This document shows positions 8,287 through 17,255 of a stretch of DNA of 64,000 nt, in pieces. The stretch lies in NCBI RefSeq assembly GCF_963674925.1, contig NZ_OY771649.1, forward strand, positions 1,178,001 through 1,242,000, written 5' to 3'. The translations under genes and the position numbers were made by a program. This stretch comes from an uncultured Draconibacterium sp. Its GTDB lineage: Bacteria > Bacteroidota > Bacteroidia > Bacteroidales > Prolixibacteraceae. Every line of letters begins with the position of its first letter. Position 1 is the stretch's first letter. The notes under the pieces were generated by a model that was given only the letters and a program-made list of their open reading frames with translations, made no database searches and was not told the origin of the DNA.

Positions 8287-9588
8287 ATGGAAAAAAGACT
8301 AAAAAGCAGACATTTTGTAAACCTTAACTTAAATGTTAGAGGTTTAAACCAGTCGGCAACACTGCTGATTAACGAGCGAAGCAACGAACTCATTCAACGT
8401 GGTGAAACGGTTTATAAACTTGGGCTTGGCCAGTCTCCTTTCCCGGTTCCCGAAATTGTACAGGAAGCACTGCGCCAAAATGCGCATCAGAAAGATTATC
8501 TGCCTGTTATGGGATTATATAAACTTCGAGAGGCCATTGCTGAATTCAATTTCCGTCACCAGGGACTGGAATGTACAGCTGACGATATCATGATCGGTCC
8601 CGGTTCAAAAGAACTCATTTTTATTCTGCAATTGGTTTATTACGGCGAGTTGATCATTCCAACGCCAAGCTGGGTATCCTATTCGCCACAGGCCCGAATA
8701 GCAGGCCGCCATGTAAACTGGGTTCCTACATCGGAAGAAAGCGAGTGGAAACTGAGTCCTGAGAAACTCGACCTGATCTGTCGTTCAGATCCCGACCGAC
8801 CACGTGTAGTTATTCTAAACTACCCTTCGAATCCCACAGGGGCAACCTATTCTGAAGCCTGGTTGAAAAAACTAGCCAAGGTAGCCCGCAAGTACAACAT
8901 CATACTTATTTCGGATGAAATATACAGTTTATTAGACCATAACGGAGAGCATGTTTCAATTGCAAGATATTACCCCGAGGGCACCATTGTTAGCAGTGGA
9001 TTAAGCAAATGGGCCGGGGCCGGTGGTTGGCGCCTTGGCACATTTACTTTTCCTTCAAACTTGAAATGGTTACAAAAAGCTATGGGAACAGTTGCCAGCG
9101 AAACCTTTACTTCAACCAGTGCGCCAATACAATATGCAGCAGTAACGGCTTTTGAAGACCATCCTGAGATTGACGAATACCTGTATCATTCGCGTCGAAT
9201 TTTAAAATCGCTGGGAAATTATTTTGCTAACCGTTTACGAGAAAAGTATATTACTGTTCCTACTCCAAAAGGAGGTTTTTACCTCTTCCCTAATTTTGGT
9301 GTTTATCGCGAAAAACTGGCCGCAAAAGGTATTTTAACTTCGTTTGAATTGTGTGAAGCAATTCTTCGCGACACCGGCGTTGCCTTCCTTCCTGGAATGG
9401 AATTTGGCCGCCAACCTGAAGAACTTACCGCCCGGATTGCTTATGTTGATTTTGATGGTGAAGTGGTATTAAAAGCTGCCATGAACGAATACAAAAATTC
9501 GCCACTAACTGAAGAATTTCTGAAAAAATATTGCAGTAAAATGGTATATGCGATTACCAGGATGGAAGATTGGCTGGATACGCTATAA
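8287..9588 (+). CDS. PLP-dependent class I/II aminotransferase
   Basis: 433 residues, fold type I. It shows the substrate-side GLGQSPFPVPEIV motif, NYPSNPTGATY, SDEIYSLL, and the Schiff-base lysine at about residue 241 in SSGLSKWAGAGGWRLG; the PLP-phosphate arginine is in GGWRLG. This is the aspartate/aromatic aminotransferase group; the exact amino acid cannot be told from sequence. The gene is isolated, with a 640-base upstream gap and a terminator downstream. Confidence 0.85.
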   Translation: MEKRLKSRHFVNLNLNVRGLNQSATLLINERSNELIQRGETVYKLGLGQSPFPVPEIVQEALRQNAHQKDYLPVMGLYKLREAIAEFNFRHQGLECTADDIMIGPGSKELIFILQLVYYGELIIPTPSWVSYSPQARIAGRHVNWVPTSEESEWKLSPEKLDLICRSDPDRPRVVILNYPSNPTGATYSEAWLKKLAKVARKYNIILISDEIYSLLDHNGEHVSIARYYPEGTIVSSGLSKWAGAGGWRLGTFTFPSNLKWLQKAMGTVASETFTSTSAPIQYAAVTAFEDHPEIDEYLYHSRRILKSLGNYFANRLREKYITVPTPKGGFYLFPNFGVYREKLAAKGILTSFELCEAILRDTGVAFLPGMEFGRQPEELTARIAYVDFDGEVVLKAAMNEYKNSPLTEEFLKKYCSKMVYAITRMEDWLDTL

Positions 9589-9610
9589 TTAATAAACTAC
9601 CTACAATGGT

Positions 9611-9640
9611 AAAATGCACTGAATATTCGGTGCATTTTTT
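9611..9640 (+). terminator. Intrinsic terminator after the aminotransferase
   Basis: AAAATGCAC pairs with GTGCATTTT (9611-9638) and runs into a T-tract. Confidence 0.75.
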
Positions 9641-9714
9641 TTATCTACAGCATCCACCGGTCTTGTGAAACTCCATGAAGAGTTGTAACTTCCTTAGCAA
9701 AATTTCAACTATTC

Positions 9715-11154
9715 ATGAAACAATTCCTAATTCTTTTGATCTGTTCTTTATTCACATTTTCCTTTGTTTCCCACGCGCAGCTCAATTATATCGAACAAGG
9801 AGATAAAATAGGTTTTAATATGGACACCTACGGACGTGTCGGTGTTGACTGGAATTACGTCAATGGCGGTTCGATTGGAAGAAGATTAAATCTTAACAAC
9901 ATGGGCAGCATTGGAGGCCGCCTTGAAGAACAGGATTATCTGGAGCTGGTTCCTACCTTTCATTTTAAACCTTTTAATGAGAACGACGCAACCAAAATAA
10001 AGGTACAAACCCGGTTTGCTGTTTATTCCAATAGTCTATCACTTTTCGGGAATTCATCAACCAGCAGTTTGGGAGGACTTACTATTGCCTTGCCCGAAAT
10101 TTATGCTGAAGCCAGTAATATTAATGGCAAAGACCTTAGTATCTGGATTGGAGCCCGGCTTTACCGCAGAGGCGAGGTACATATTGCCGACCATTTTTTC
10201 TTTGATGATCATTCGGGACAGGGATTTGGTATGGCGTATAAGAACACACGCTTTGCATCCATCTTTGTCTCTTCAACAGATACCACAGCCGATGTTCCGC
10301 CTTATTTTTATTTGAATATTGGCAATGGTGTAGCAAATATCGCTCTTCGTCAGCGTAATATTCTCGTTCTGGAACACGATTTTCAGCTAAATAATCAGAA
10401 CACACTTACCGGCTTATTTGAATTTCACCGTATGGGCGGCGCAGAAAGCGATCCTATTCCTACGCCATTCGAAGAAGATGATCCAGATATCATTCTAAAT
10501 TACCCGGCCGACCACGGTTTTGTTTACGGACTTAAACTTCAATCCATTTTGCCAAATCTTGGTAGCGATGCCTACAACACACTCGCTGTTCGTTATGGTT
10601 CGCGCATTGCCAACGGTGGCGATGGCGGCCTGTCAAAAACATGGATAACTTTTGGTGCTCCCAATCTCGATAAACTCAATTTCTCAGGCGCCTATTCGTT
10701 ATCAATTGTCGATGAAATTAAATTCGATTTAAACGAAAATAACAACTTAAATGCCTACCTTATTTTTACGCAAAGCAAAGGAGCCGCCGCTACAAAAGGA
10801 ATGGCAAAAACCTACTGGGGACGCGAAGTATACAACTACAAGCAAGATCTCACATTTGGCTTTAGAGATGTTCACTATATCTCCGATAAGTTTCATCTGT
10901 TAAGTGAGTTTCATTATTCGCAACGAAAAGATGGTGAAGATCCAAAGTACAGTTATCAGAAAATTAGTTTGGCACCAACTTTTGCTCCAACAGGAGAAAA
11001 AAGCTCCGGTGTACGGCCACATTTCCGTTTCATCTTTTCATTGTCGCATTACAACGATGCGGCAAGCGAAAACCTGTATTCGCCCTATTTACAATTTGTA
11101 GGGAAACAAAAATGGGGACATTATTTAGGCGTGAAAGCTGAATGGTGGCTTTAG
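9715..11154 (+). CDS. LamB/maltoporin-like carbohydrate porin
   Basis: 479 residues with a signal peptide (hydrophobic stretch 3-20, cleavage after SHA). The N-terminus YGRVGVDW, then RLNLNNMGSIGGRLEEQDYLEL, matches the start of LamB-type 18-strand porins, and alternating beta-strand patterns with a C-terminal aromatic end (KAEWWL) fit an outer-membrane barrel. It would let sugars diffuse across the outer membrane. No sugar-utilisation genes are adjacent, so the substrate is open. Confidence 0.78.
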   Translation: MKQFLILLICSLFTFSFVSHAQLNYIEQGDKIGFNMDTYGRVGVDWNYVNGGSIGRRLNLNNMGSIGGRLEEQDYLELVPTFHFKPFNENDATKIKVQTRFAVYSNSLSLFGNSSTSSLGGLTIALPEIYAEASNINGKDLSIWIGARLYRRGEVHIADHFFFDDHSGQGFGMAYKNTRFASIFVSSTDTTADVPPYFYLNIGNGVANIALRQRNILVLEHDFQLNNQNTLTGLFEFHRMGGAESDPIPTPFEEDDPDIILNYPADHGFVYGLKLQSILPNLGSDAYNTLAVRYGSRIANGGDGGLSKTWITFGAPNLDKLNFSGAYSLSIVDEIKFDLNENNNLNAYLIFTQSKGAAATKGMAKTYWGREVYNYKQDLTFGFRDVHYISDKFHLLSEFHYSQRKDGEDPKYSYQKISLAPTFAPTGEKSSGVRPHFRFIFSLSHYNDAASENLYSPYLQFVGKQKWGHYLGVKAEWWL

Positions 11155-11323
11155 TGTCAAGGCAAGACTGCTCTATCGCCCCAAGTATTGTTCTTTTTCG
11201 TTTTTTCTCATCATAAAAAGACTCACGGAACAACGGCTATGCTTACTATTTCTGATTTCGAAAAATTCAAAAAATAACAGCCACTAAGCCGACATTTCAG
11301 ACTTGACTTAACACTAGATTTTC

Positions 11324-11331
11324 TACTTTTG
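11324..11331 (+). promoter_or_regulatory. Bacteroidota-type -7 box for rluF
   Basis: TACTTTTG matches TAnnTTTG; a TTG at 11303 lies 18 bases upstream as a -33 element. The box ends only 7 bases before the rluF ATG, so the mRNA would be leaderless or nearly so. Confidence 0.6.
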
Positions 11332-11338
11332 CACCCGA

Positions 11339-12070
11339 ATGGAAAGCAAACGACTAAATAAAGCCATTTCGGAAACCGGATTTTGTTCGCGCCGGGAAGC
11401 TGATCGCCTGATTGAAAGCGGGAAGGTAAAAGTAAATGGCGAGGTGGCCGGATTGGGTGTTCAGGTAACACCAAACGATCGTATTGAAGTCGACGGTCAA
11501 CTGATCACCAAAGAAGTGCCGAATATTTACCTGGCTTTTCATAAACCCGTTGGAATTACCTGCACCACCGACACCAGCAAAAAGGACAACATTGTAGATT
11601 ATATCAATTTCCCCGAACGGATATTTCCAATTGGGCGACTGGATAAACCCAGCGAGGGACTCATTTTTATGACCAACGACGGTGACATTGTAAACAAGAT
11701 ACTTCGTGCGGGCAACCAGCACGAAAAAGAATACATTGTAAACGTCAACCGGAAAATCACCCAGGCCTTTATCCGGCAAATGAGCAACGGAGTTCCAATT
11801 CTTGATACGGTTACAAAAAAATGCCGGGTGGAGCGCATCAACGACTTTACTTTCAATATTGTTTTGACACAGGGGCTGAATCGCCAAATCCGAAGGATGT
11901 GCTCACATTTGGGCTATGAAGTTACCCGGTTGAAACGTGTACGAATTATGAACATCGAGCTGGGAAATCTAAAACGTGGAGAATACCGCCATTTTACATC
12001 CGGTGAACTAAAAGAAATCAACCATTTGGTAGCCAATTCAAGCAAAACAGAGGAAGCATCCGAGGATTAA
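11339..12070 (+). CDS. rluF: 23S rRNA pseudouridine synthase F
   Basis: 243 residues of the RsuA/RluB/E/F family. An N-terminal S4 RNA-binding domain (RLNKAISETGFCSRREADRL) is followed by the catalytic domain with the nucleophilic aspartate at residue 102 in GRLDKPSEGL, and QGLNRQIRRMC. It makes a pseudouridine in 23S rRNA (E. coli RluF acts at U2604). The ATG at 11339 is the only plausible start: it begins right before the S4 domain and an in-frame stop lies at 11315. Confidence 0.9.
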   Translation: MESKRLNKAISETGFCSRREADRLIESGKVKVNGEVAGLGVQVTPNDRIEVDGQLITKEVPNIYLAFHKPVGITCTTDTSKKDNIVDYINFPERIFPIGRLDKPSEGLIFMTNDGDIVNKILRAGNQHEKEYIVNVNRKITQAFIRQMSNGVPILDTVTKKCRVERINDFTFNIVLTQGLNRQIRRMCSHLGYEVTRLKRVRIMNIELGNLKRGEYRHFTSGELKEINHLVANSSKTEEASED

Positions 12071-12211
12071 GTGAACCAACCCTTTCGTACAACAATCGTT
12101 ATTTACATATTACATTTAAGTTTTTTTGTGATTTGTTTGGGAAATCAATCACAAACTTTTTACGAATAAAACTGTTTATTTGCAACGACTTAAAAACGAT
12201 GAAGTAACACG

Positions 12212-13480
12212 ATGAGAGCGAGTGCAATGCTATTAATTCCCCTGTTCTTTTTTATGCTGCTGGTGGATACATATACCTTCCGTGGCATAAAACCGCTGCT
12301 CGCCAAACTCAGGATCAATCTTCTAAAACAATCATTAACTATACTTTTTTGGGGAATTTCATTAATTGTTTTTGCAGGATTCTGCCTATTTATGTTCGGG
12401 ATTCAGCATGTAAAACAGTCCGACGCTTACATTTACGTTGGGTACCTCGTGGTTAGTTTTGCCTTGTTTTATATCCCAAAATTTGTGTTTATCGTTTTTG
12501 TGTTGCTAAAAGATATCCAGTTACTAGTTCAAAAGATTTATAACTGGTTTAAGAGAAAAAAGAAAAAAGGTTTAATACCAGATAATTCGGGAAGGAAAAT
12601 GGAGAGAGCAGAGTTTTTATATCAAATGGGGCTGGTTTTGGCAGCAGTTCCGTTTGCGTCAATTCTTTATGGAGTGACAAAAGGGAAGTTTAATTACCGC
12701 GTAATGCGCGAAAATTTGCATTTCGACAATTTGCCAAAATCATTTAAAGGACTAAAAATCGTTCAGATATCTGACATGCACCTCGGGAGCTTTAACAAAA
12801 AATTCGACCAGGTAGCAAAAGCAGTAGAGCTGATTAACGAACAAGAACCGGATATTCTTTTGTTTACAGGCGACCTCGTGAATAATTTTGCCGAAGAAAC
12901 TGAAGGCTGGGCACCGGTTTTATCGCAACTAAAAGCTAAAATCGGAAAATATTCGGTGCTTGGAAATCACGACTACGGTGATTATTCGGAATGGGAATCG
13001 GCGGCTGCCAAAGAAAAAAATCTGGCTGCCATCAAAAAATTTCATCAGAAAATTGGTTTCCGCTTGTTGCTGAACGAAACAGAAACATTAAACATTAACG
13101 GCGAAGAAATTGCACTGATTGGTGTTGAAAACTGGGGTAAACCACCTTTCCCGCAGCATGGCGATTTGCAAAAAGCTACAGAGAAAGCAAAAGGCCAACC
13201 TTTTAAAATTCTGATGAGCCACGATCCTTCGCACTGGGATGCTGAGGTGCTGGAATCCACCGATATCGACCTTACATTTTCAGGGCATACACACGGTATG
13301 CAGTTTGGGATTGAACGTGCCGGAATTAAGTGGAGCCCGGTTCAATATAAATACCCGCACTGGGGCGGTTTATATCGCGAGAAAAAACAATTTTTGTATG
13401 TAAACCGTGGGTTTGGCTACATCGGTTTTCCGGGAAGAATTGGTATGCCACCTGAGATTACAATGGTGGAATTAACTTAA
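12212..13480 (+). CDS. Membrane-bound metallophosphoesterase
   Basis: 422 residues. The first 160 residues hold about four membrane helices (near 3-20, 43-65, 75-105, 133-152). The calcineurin-like domain follows with SDMHLG (about 187), GDLVNN, GNHDYGDYSEW, SHDPSHWD and SGHTHGMQ, supplying the two-metal ligands. Family members (YkuE/YaeI-like) act on phospholipid head groups or other phosphoesters at the outer face of the inner membrane; the substrate here is unknown. It is preceded by rluF at 141 bases with no clear terminator. Confidence 0.85.
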   Translation: MRASAMLLIPLFFFMLLVDTYTFRGIKPLLAKLRINLLKQSLTILFWGISLIVFAGFCLFMFGIQHVKQSDAYIYVGYLVVSFALFYIPKFVFIVFVLLKDIQLLVQKIYNWFKRKKKKGLIPDNSGRKMERAEFLYQMGLVLAAVPFASILYGVTKGKFNYRVMRENLHFDNLPKSFKGLKIVQISDMHLGSFNKKFDQVAKAVELINEQEPDILLFTGDLVNNFAEETEGWAPVLSQLKAKIGKYSVLGNHDYGDYSEWESAAAKEKNLAAIKKFHQKIGFRLLLNETETLNINGEEIALIGVENWGKPPFPQHGDLQKATEKAKGQPFKILMSHDPSHWDAEVLESTDIDLTFSGHTHGMQFGIERAGIKWSPVQYKYPHWGGLYREKKQFLYVNRGFGYIGFPGRIGMPPEITMVELT

Positions 13481-13573
13481 GGAAAAATCTTCTTCCCATT
13501 CAGCTACATTGGTATGATTTTGGCTGCCTGAATGTCTTTTATTTTGTACATTGCCGTGTAAACAAAATCAACT

Positions 13574-14149
13574 ATGCATCTAAGTCCGCGAATACAATTT
13601 CTGATTAAAAACGGGTTGAAAGGATTTGTCTGGCTGCTCATAATTTTGGGTGCCTACCTGCTTTTTAAGGAATTTGTAATATCGCGTGCTCCCGATGAAT
13701 GGGTTGAAAAAGTATACGCTAAACCCATGCTGGTTTACCTGGTTTATTGTTTATCCGAATTCTTTTTCGGTATTATTCCGCCCGAACTTTTTATGATTTG
13801 GGCCATAAACAAAGATACCATTGCACATTATTTTATAAACCTGGCTTTCTTTGCGATGGTTTCCTATTTTATGGGCTACCTCACTTTTCTTATAGGCCAA
13901 TTTTTTTACAGCCGCGACGGGCTAAAACGTTTCAGAAATACTCTGCTAAAAGAACAATGGCCATTACTAAAAAAATATGGTCTGTTTCTGATTATTGTAG
14001 CGGCGCTTACTCCTCTTCCCTGGGCTGCCATAAGTTTGCTGGTAGGTTCGGCCGGATACCCCTCGAAACGCTACCTGAAATATGCTTTGTTTCGCTTTTT
14101 GAGATTTGCCATTTATGGCTACATCGTCTTTCAAACCCATATAATTTAG
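13574..14149 (+). CDS. DedA/SNARE-associated-like (VTT) small membrane protein
   Basis: 191 residues, with membrane segments near 16-34, 58-78, 88-112, 135-158 and 166-186. The LTPLPWAAISLLVGSAGYPSKRYL stretch resembles the conserved PxPxxxxxxxAG region of the VTT/DedA superfamily, which transports or flips lipids. Likely start ATG 13574. It precedes the DUF6787-msrA pair by about 55 bases and may share their transcript. Confidence 0.6.
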   Translation: MHLSPRIQFLIKNGLKGFVWLLIILGAYLLFKEFVISRAPDEWVEKVYAKPMLVYLVYCLSEFFFGIIPPELFMIWAINKDTIAHYFINLAFFAMVSYFMGYLTFLIGQFFYSRDGLKRFRNTLLKEQWPLLKKYGLFLIIVAALTPLPWAAISLLVGSAGYPSKRYLKYALFRFLRFAIYGYIVFQTHII

Positions 14150-14203
14150 ATCCAGACAAAACATACATTCTACTCTTTTGTTAATAGTAGCAAAAGTTAG
14201 ATA

Positions 14204-14500
14204 ATGTTTGAGCGACTAAAAAAGAAATGGAACCTTAACAGCAATTTCCAGGTTTTAATAATTCTGTTTGTATTTTCCATTACCGGAAGTGCAGCTCTTT
14301 ATGTGCGTAAAGGAGTTTTCGATTTGGTGGGCATAACCGAAGCAACCAGCCTTTGGGTAAAAGTACCACTTTACATTATAACCGTAGTTCCGGCCTACCA
14401 GGTTCTATTTTTACTGATTGCATCGGTCTTTGGGCAATTCCGCTTTGCATGGGAGTTTGAGAAAAAAACCTTTTCACGATTTATACCTAAAAAGAAATGA
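14204..14500 (+). CDS. DUF6787-like membrane protein
   Basis: 98 residues, two hydrophobic segments (about 17-37 and 52-75), then a basic tail ending KKK. The motif WNLNSNFQ near the N-terminus and FWEFE-like end (FAWEFEKKTFSRF) fit the Bacteroidota DUF6787 family, function unknown. Its stop overlaps the msrA start in ATGA (14497-14500), so the two are translationally coupled. Confidence 0.65.
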   Translation: MFERLKKKWNLNSNFQVLIILFVFSITGSAALYVRKGVFDLVGITEATSLWVKVPLYIITVVPAYQVLFLLIASVFGQFRFAWEFEKKTFSRFIPKKK

Positions 14501-15087
14501 GAACACTGGCACTGATATTCACATTATTAATTTATTCAAGTACTTGTATGAGTAAAGATTTGCAGAAAGCCACATTGGGCGGAGGATGTTTTTGGTGTAC
14601 CGAAGCCATTTATCTGGAGTTAAAAGGAGTTGTTGATGTAAAACCGGGTTACAGTGGCGGCCACGTGAAAAACCCAACGTACAAACAGGTTTGCGAGGGA
14701 ACAACCGGCCACGCCGAAGTAGTACAAATTACTTTCGATCCGGAAGTGGTGAGCTTTTCAGAAATACTGGAAGTGTTTTTTATGACGCACGACCCGACAA
14801 CGTTGAACAGACAAGGCAACGATGTAGGTCCGCAATACCGTTCAGCAATATTCTATCATAACGAAGAACAAAAAGAGGTGGCAGAACGCGTTATCGATCT
14901 TTTTGAAAAAGAAGAGGTTTATAGCAGACCAATTGTTACCGAAGTAACAGAATTCGACCAATTTTATATTGCCGAAGATTACCACATCAACTATTACGCA
15001 CGTAACAAAACGCAAGGCTATTGCCAGTTTGTGGTAGCTCCGAAGCTGGAAAAATTCAAGAAGATTTTTAAAGACCAACTGAAGTAG
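14497..15087 (+). CDS. msrA: Exported peptide-methionine (S)-S-oxide reductase
   Basis: 196 residues. The catalytic GCFWC motif has cysteines at 31 and 34, preceded by a hydrophobic N-terminal segment (MRTLALIFTLLIYSSTC) that looks like a signal or lipoprotein peptide, so the enzyme probably repairs oxidised proteins in the periplasm. GYSGG, GHAEVVQ and YHINYYARN are family blocks. It overlaps the upstream DUF6787 gene by four bases and is followed at 28 bases by a YciI-like gene. Confidence 0.92.
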   Translation: MRTLALIFTLLIYSSTCMSKDLQKATLGGGCFWCTEAIYLELKGVVDVKPGYSGGHVKNPTYKQVCEGTTGHAEVVQITFDPEVVSFSEILEVFFMTHDPTTLNRQGNDVGPQYRSAIFYHNEEQKEVAERVIDLFEKEEVYSRPIVTEVTEFDQFYIAEDYHINYYARNKTQGYCQFVVAPKLEKFKKIFKDQLK

Positions 15088-15115
15088 TAAACGACCAATA
15101 ACTAAATTGTCACTT

Positions 15116-15526
15116 ATGAAAAGAATTATTTTTGCATTTTGTCTTTTCACTTTTGCCTTTAGCTTAGCTGTTTCGGCGCAGGACCAACGCGAATTCTCCT
15201 ACACTGAAGGTGACACCACTTACACCATGAAACGTTATGTTTTTATGCTGCTTGAGAGCGGAGAGACAAGAAGTAAAGACTCAACAGAAGCAGCCCATTT
15301 TCAGAAAATGCACTTGGCACATTTAAATAAGTTGGCAGAAAGCGGGAAACTAATTGTAGCCGGTCCGTTTGAAGGTGGTGGCAATCATCGGGGACTATTA
15401 ATTTTTGATGTGGAAACAGTGGAAGAAGCTTTGAAACTGGAAGGCGAAGATCCCTCAGTAAAAACAAACCGGTTAAAAATGAATGCCTTTTACTGGTGGG
15501 GCGCCAAAGGTACTGTCATCAATTAA
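15116..15526 (+). CDS. Exported YciI-like protein
   Basis: 136 residues from ATG 15116 (the TTG at 15107 would add three residues). A signal peptide (MKRIIFAF... to VSAQ) precedes a YciI/dimeric alpha-beta barrel domain: YVFMLLESG, HLAHLNKLAESGKLIVAGPF and FDVETVEEAL. Function of exported YciI proteins is unknown. Probably in the msrA transcript. Confidence 0.75.
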   Translation: MKRIIFAFCLFTFAFSLAVSAQDQREFSYTEGDTTYTMKRYVFMLLESGETRSKDSTEAAHFQKMHLAHLNKLAESGKLIVAGPFEGGGNHRGLLIFDVETVEEALKLEGEDPSVKTNRLKMNAFYWWGAKGTVIN

Positions 15527-15625
15527 TTCCCCTTCAAAATCAAAATCACTCCCCTTTCATTAGTTGTCACAATTATTTCCTGAATATTAATCTTTTCTAA
15601 AATCATTTACATTTTACCCTATTAT

Positions 15626-15637
15626 ATCGTGCACGAT
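15626..15637. promoter_or_regulatory. Palindromic operator candidate upstream of the MarR/OhrR gene
   Basis: ATCGTGCACGAT is a perfect 12-bp palindrome lying between the -33 and -7 positions of the promoter at 15650. A dimeric regulator bound here would block transcription; autoregulation by the adjacent MarR-type protein is inferred. Confidence 0.5.
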
Positions 15638-15649
15638 TATATTTTACAC

Positions 15650-15657
15650 TACATTTG
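15650..15657 (+). promoter_or_regulatory. Bacteroidota-type -7 box for the MarR/nitroreductase operon
   Basis: TACATTTG matches TAnnTTTG and ends 20 bases before the ATG at 15678. Confidence 0.6.
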
Positions 15658-15677
15658 CACTGTAAAAGTTTTAGTAA

Positions 15678-16103
15678 ATGGATAATGAGTTAAAGTTAAA
15701 GAGTCAGGTATGCTTCCCGGTTTATGCCTTATCGCGCGAAATCGTTAATGTATATCGCCCGATTCTTGAAGAGATTGATCTTACCTATCCGCAATACCTG
15801 GCAATGATGGTTTTGTGGGAAAATGAACCGCAAAAGGTAAATGAAATTGGTGATAAATTAAATCTCGACAATGGAACAATCACCCCATTATTAAAACGAA
15901 TGGCCGCAAAAGGTTTGATCTCGCGCAAACGAAACAGCAAGGATGAGCGTGTAGTTGAAATTTCGCTAACCGAGAATGGAAGGCAATTACAAACCAGAGC
16001 AGCAGAGGTTCCGCATAAGGTTGTAAAAGCCATGGGGATTACCCATGAAGATTTAGTGCATCTAAAGGAATTGGTAGTAAAGATATTAAACAGAGCCAAA
16101 TAG
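15678..16103 (+). CDS. MarR/OhrR-type transcription regulator
   Basis: 141 residues. The N-terminus SQVCFPVYALSREIVNVYRP aligns with OhrR, including the conserved peroxide-sensing cysteine (here residue 11), and LTYPQYLAMMVLWE precedes the winged helix (LDNGTITPLLKRMAAKGLISRKRNSKDERVVEISLT). OhrR senses organic hydroperoxides. A nitroreductase gene follows at 34 bases and is the likely target. The palindrome at 15626-15637 is the candidate operator. Confidence 0.85.
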   Translation: MDNELKLKSQVCFPVYALSREIVNVYRPILEEIDLTYPQYLAMMVLWENEPQKVNEIGDKLNLDNGTITPLLKRMAAKGLISRKRNSKDERVVEISLTENGRQLQTRAAEVPHKVVKAMGITHEDLVHLKELVVKILNRAK

Positions 16104-16137
16104 GGCTTCAATTATTAAAGTCATAAATAGAGAAACA

Positions 16138-16770
16138 ATGTCATTATTAGAAAATTTACAGTGGAGATATGCCACCAAAAAGTACGACCCTACAAAAAAA
16201 GTAGCACAGGAAGATGTAGATAAAGTTGTTGAGGCAGCGCGCCTCGCTCCCACTTCTTCAGGTTTGCAGCAGTTTCGTGTAATAGTAATCACCGACCAGG
16301 AATTAAAAGATAAAATCGTTCCGATTGCATGGGGACAGGAAATAGTTGCCGAGTGTTCGCACTTGTTGGTTTTTGCCGCCTGGGATCGTTATACCGAAGA
16401 ACGAATTGATGAGATTTACAACAGAACAACCGATGAGCGTGGTTTACCTCGTGGACGTTTTGGATCGTATACCGACAAACTAAAAGAAATGTATTTGCCA
16501 CAATCAGCCGAGGAAAACTTTGTACATACTGCGCGCCAGGCCTACATTGGATTTGGATTGTCGATTGCACAAGCCGCCGAGCAAAAAGTGGATTGTACAC
16601 CAATGGAAGGTTTTACTACCGAAGAGCTTGACGAATTGCTTGATTTAAAATCGAAAGGATTAAAAAGTGTAACAATGCTTCCGTTAGGATATCGCGACAA
16701 TGATGCCGATTGGTTGGCTTCGATGAAAAAGGTGCGTAATCCGAAAGAAGAATTTGTGATGGAATATTGA
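16138..16770 (+). CDS. NfsB-like NAD(P)H-dependent nitroreductase
   Basis: 210 residues, FMN-dependent nitroreductase fold: RYATKKYDP at the N-terminus, RLAPTSSGLQQFRVIVI (FMN-phosphate binding), then HTARQAYIGFGLSIAQAAEQ and LPLGYRDNDADW near the end. It would reduce quinones or nitro compounds with NAD(P)H in the cytoplasm. It sits directly after the OhrR-like regulator, which suggests redox-inducible expression. Confidence 0.88.
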   Translation: MSLLENLQWRYATKKYDPTKKVAQEDVDKVVEAARLAPTSSGLQQFRVIVITDQELKDKIVPIAWGQEIVAECSHLLVFAAWDRYTEERIDEIYNRTTDERGLPRGRFGSYTDKLKEMYLPQSAEENFVHTARQAYIGFGLSIAQAAEQKVDCTPMEGFTTEELDELLDLKSKGLKSVTMLPLGYRDNDADWLASMKKVRNPKEEFVMEY

Positions 16771-16959
16771 TAGAAAAATAGGTAGCAGTCTTTTCTATTT
16801 CTCATCCACTCAAAGAACAAATATTTGTGCGGCAGCACACACCATAATGGCAACTCTATAACCTTAATAAAAAATACCGACTTGCAGCGTTGGGCTAAAT
16901 TATCCGGCGTGAAAAGTTGCCAGTTGCAGAGTGGCGGGGGCTTACCTTACATAAAAAGT

Positions 16960-17165
16960 TAGTAGTCGTAGGACTGCAGGGACAAATCTTTTGCAAAAGT
17001 TTCCCTCTCGCAGATTTGCAAAAGCATTTCTGACGGAAAAAGTAAGCTCTCGCTGATTTGCAGGAGCAAAACCTACGCCTCAGGTTGGCTCTCGCAGAAT
17101 TGCGGCTGGCAATCCTACGGAAAAAATTGCCAGCCGCAGATTTGCCAGAGCTTATATTTCAGCGT
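16960..17165. repeat. Imperfect 42-bp tandem repeats
   Basis: In the 485-base gene-free gap after the nitroreductase, a unit beginning CTCTCG(C/A)AGATTTGC recurs at 17005, 17047, 17089 and (diverged) 17131, an exact 42-base spacing. The last unit reads CAGCCGCAGATTTGCCAGAG. No ORF uses the period of 14 codons. Confidence 0.6.
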
Positions 17166-17187
17166 TTTACGGTTTTTTACAAAAAAA

Positions 17188-17220
17188 AGACCTTCAAGGT
17201 TTTAAAAACCTTGAAGGTCT
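17188..17220. repeat. 33-bp palindrome, family B, copy 1
   Basis: AGACCTTCAAGGTTTT and its complement meet head to head. The same palindrome recurs at 18009-18043, so the two copies bracket the gene at 17256-17933. It may also terminate transcription. Confidence 0.75.
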
Positions 17221-17255
17221 GTATGCAACTGAAAACTGATTACTACGACTGCCTA

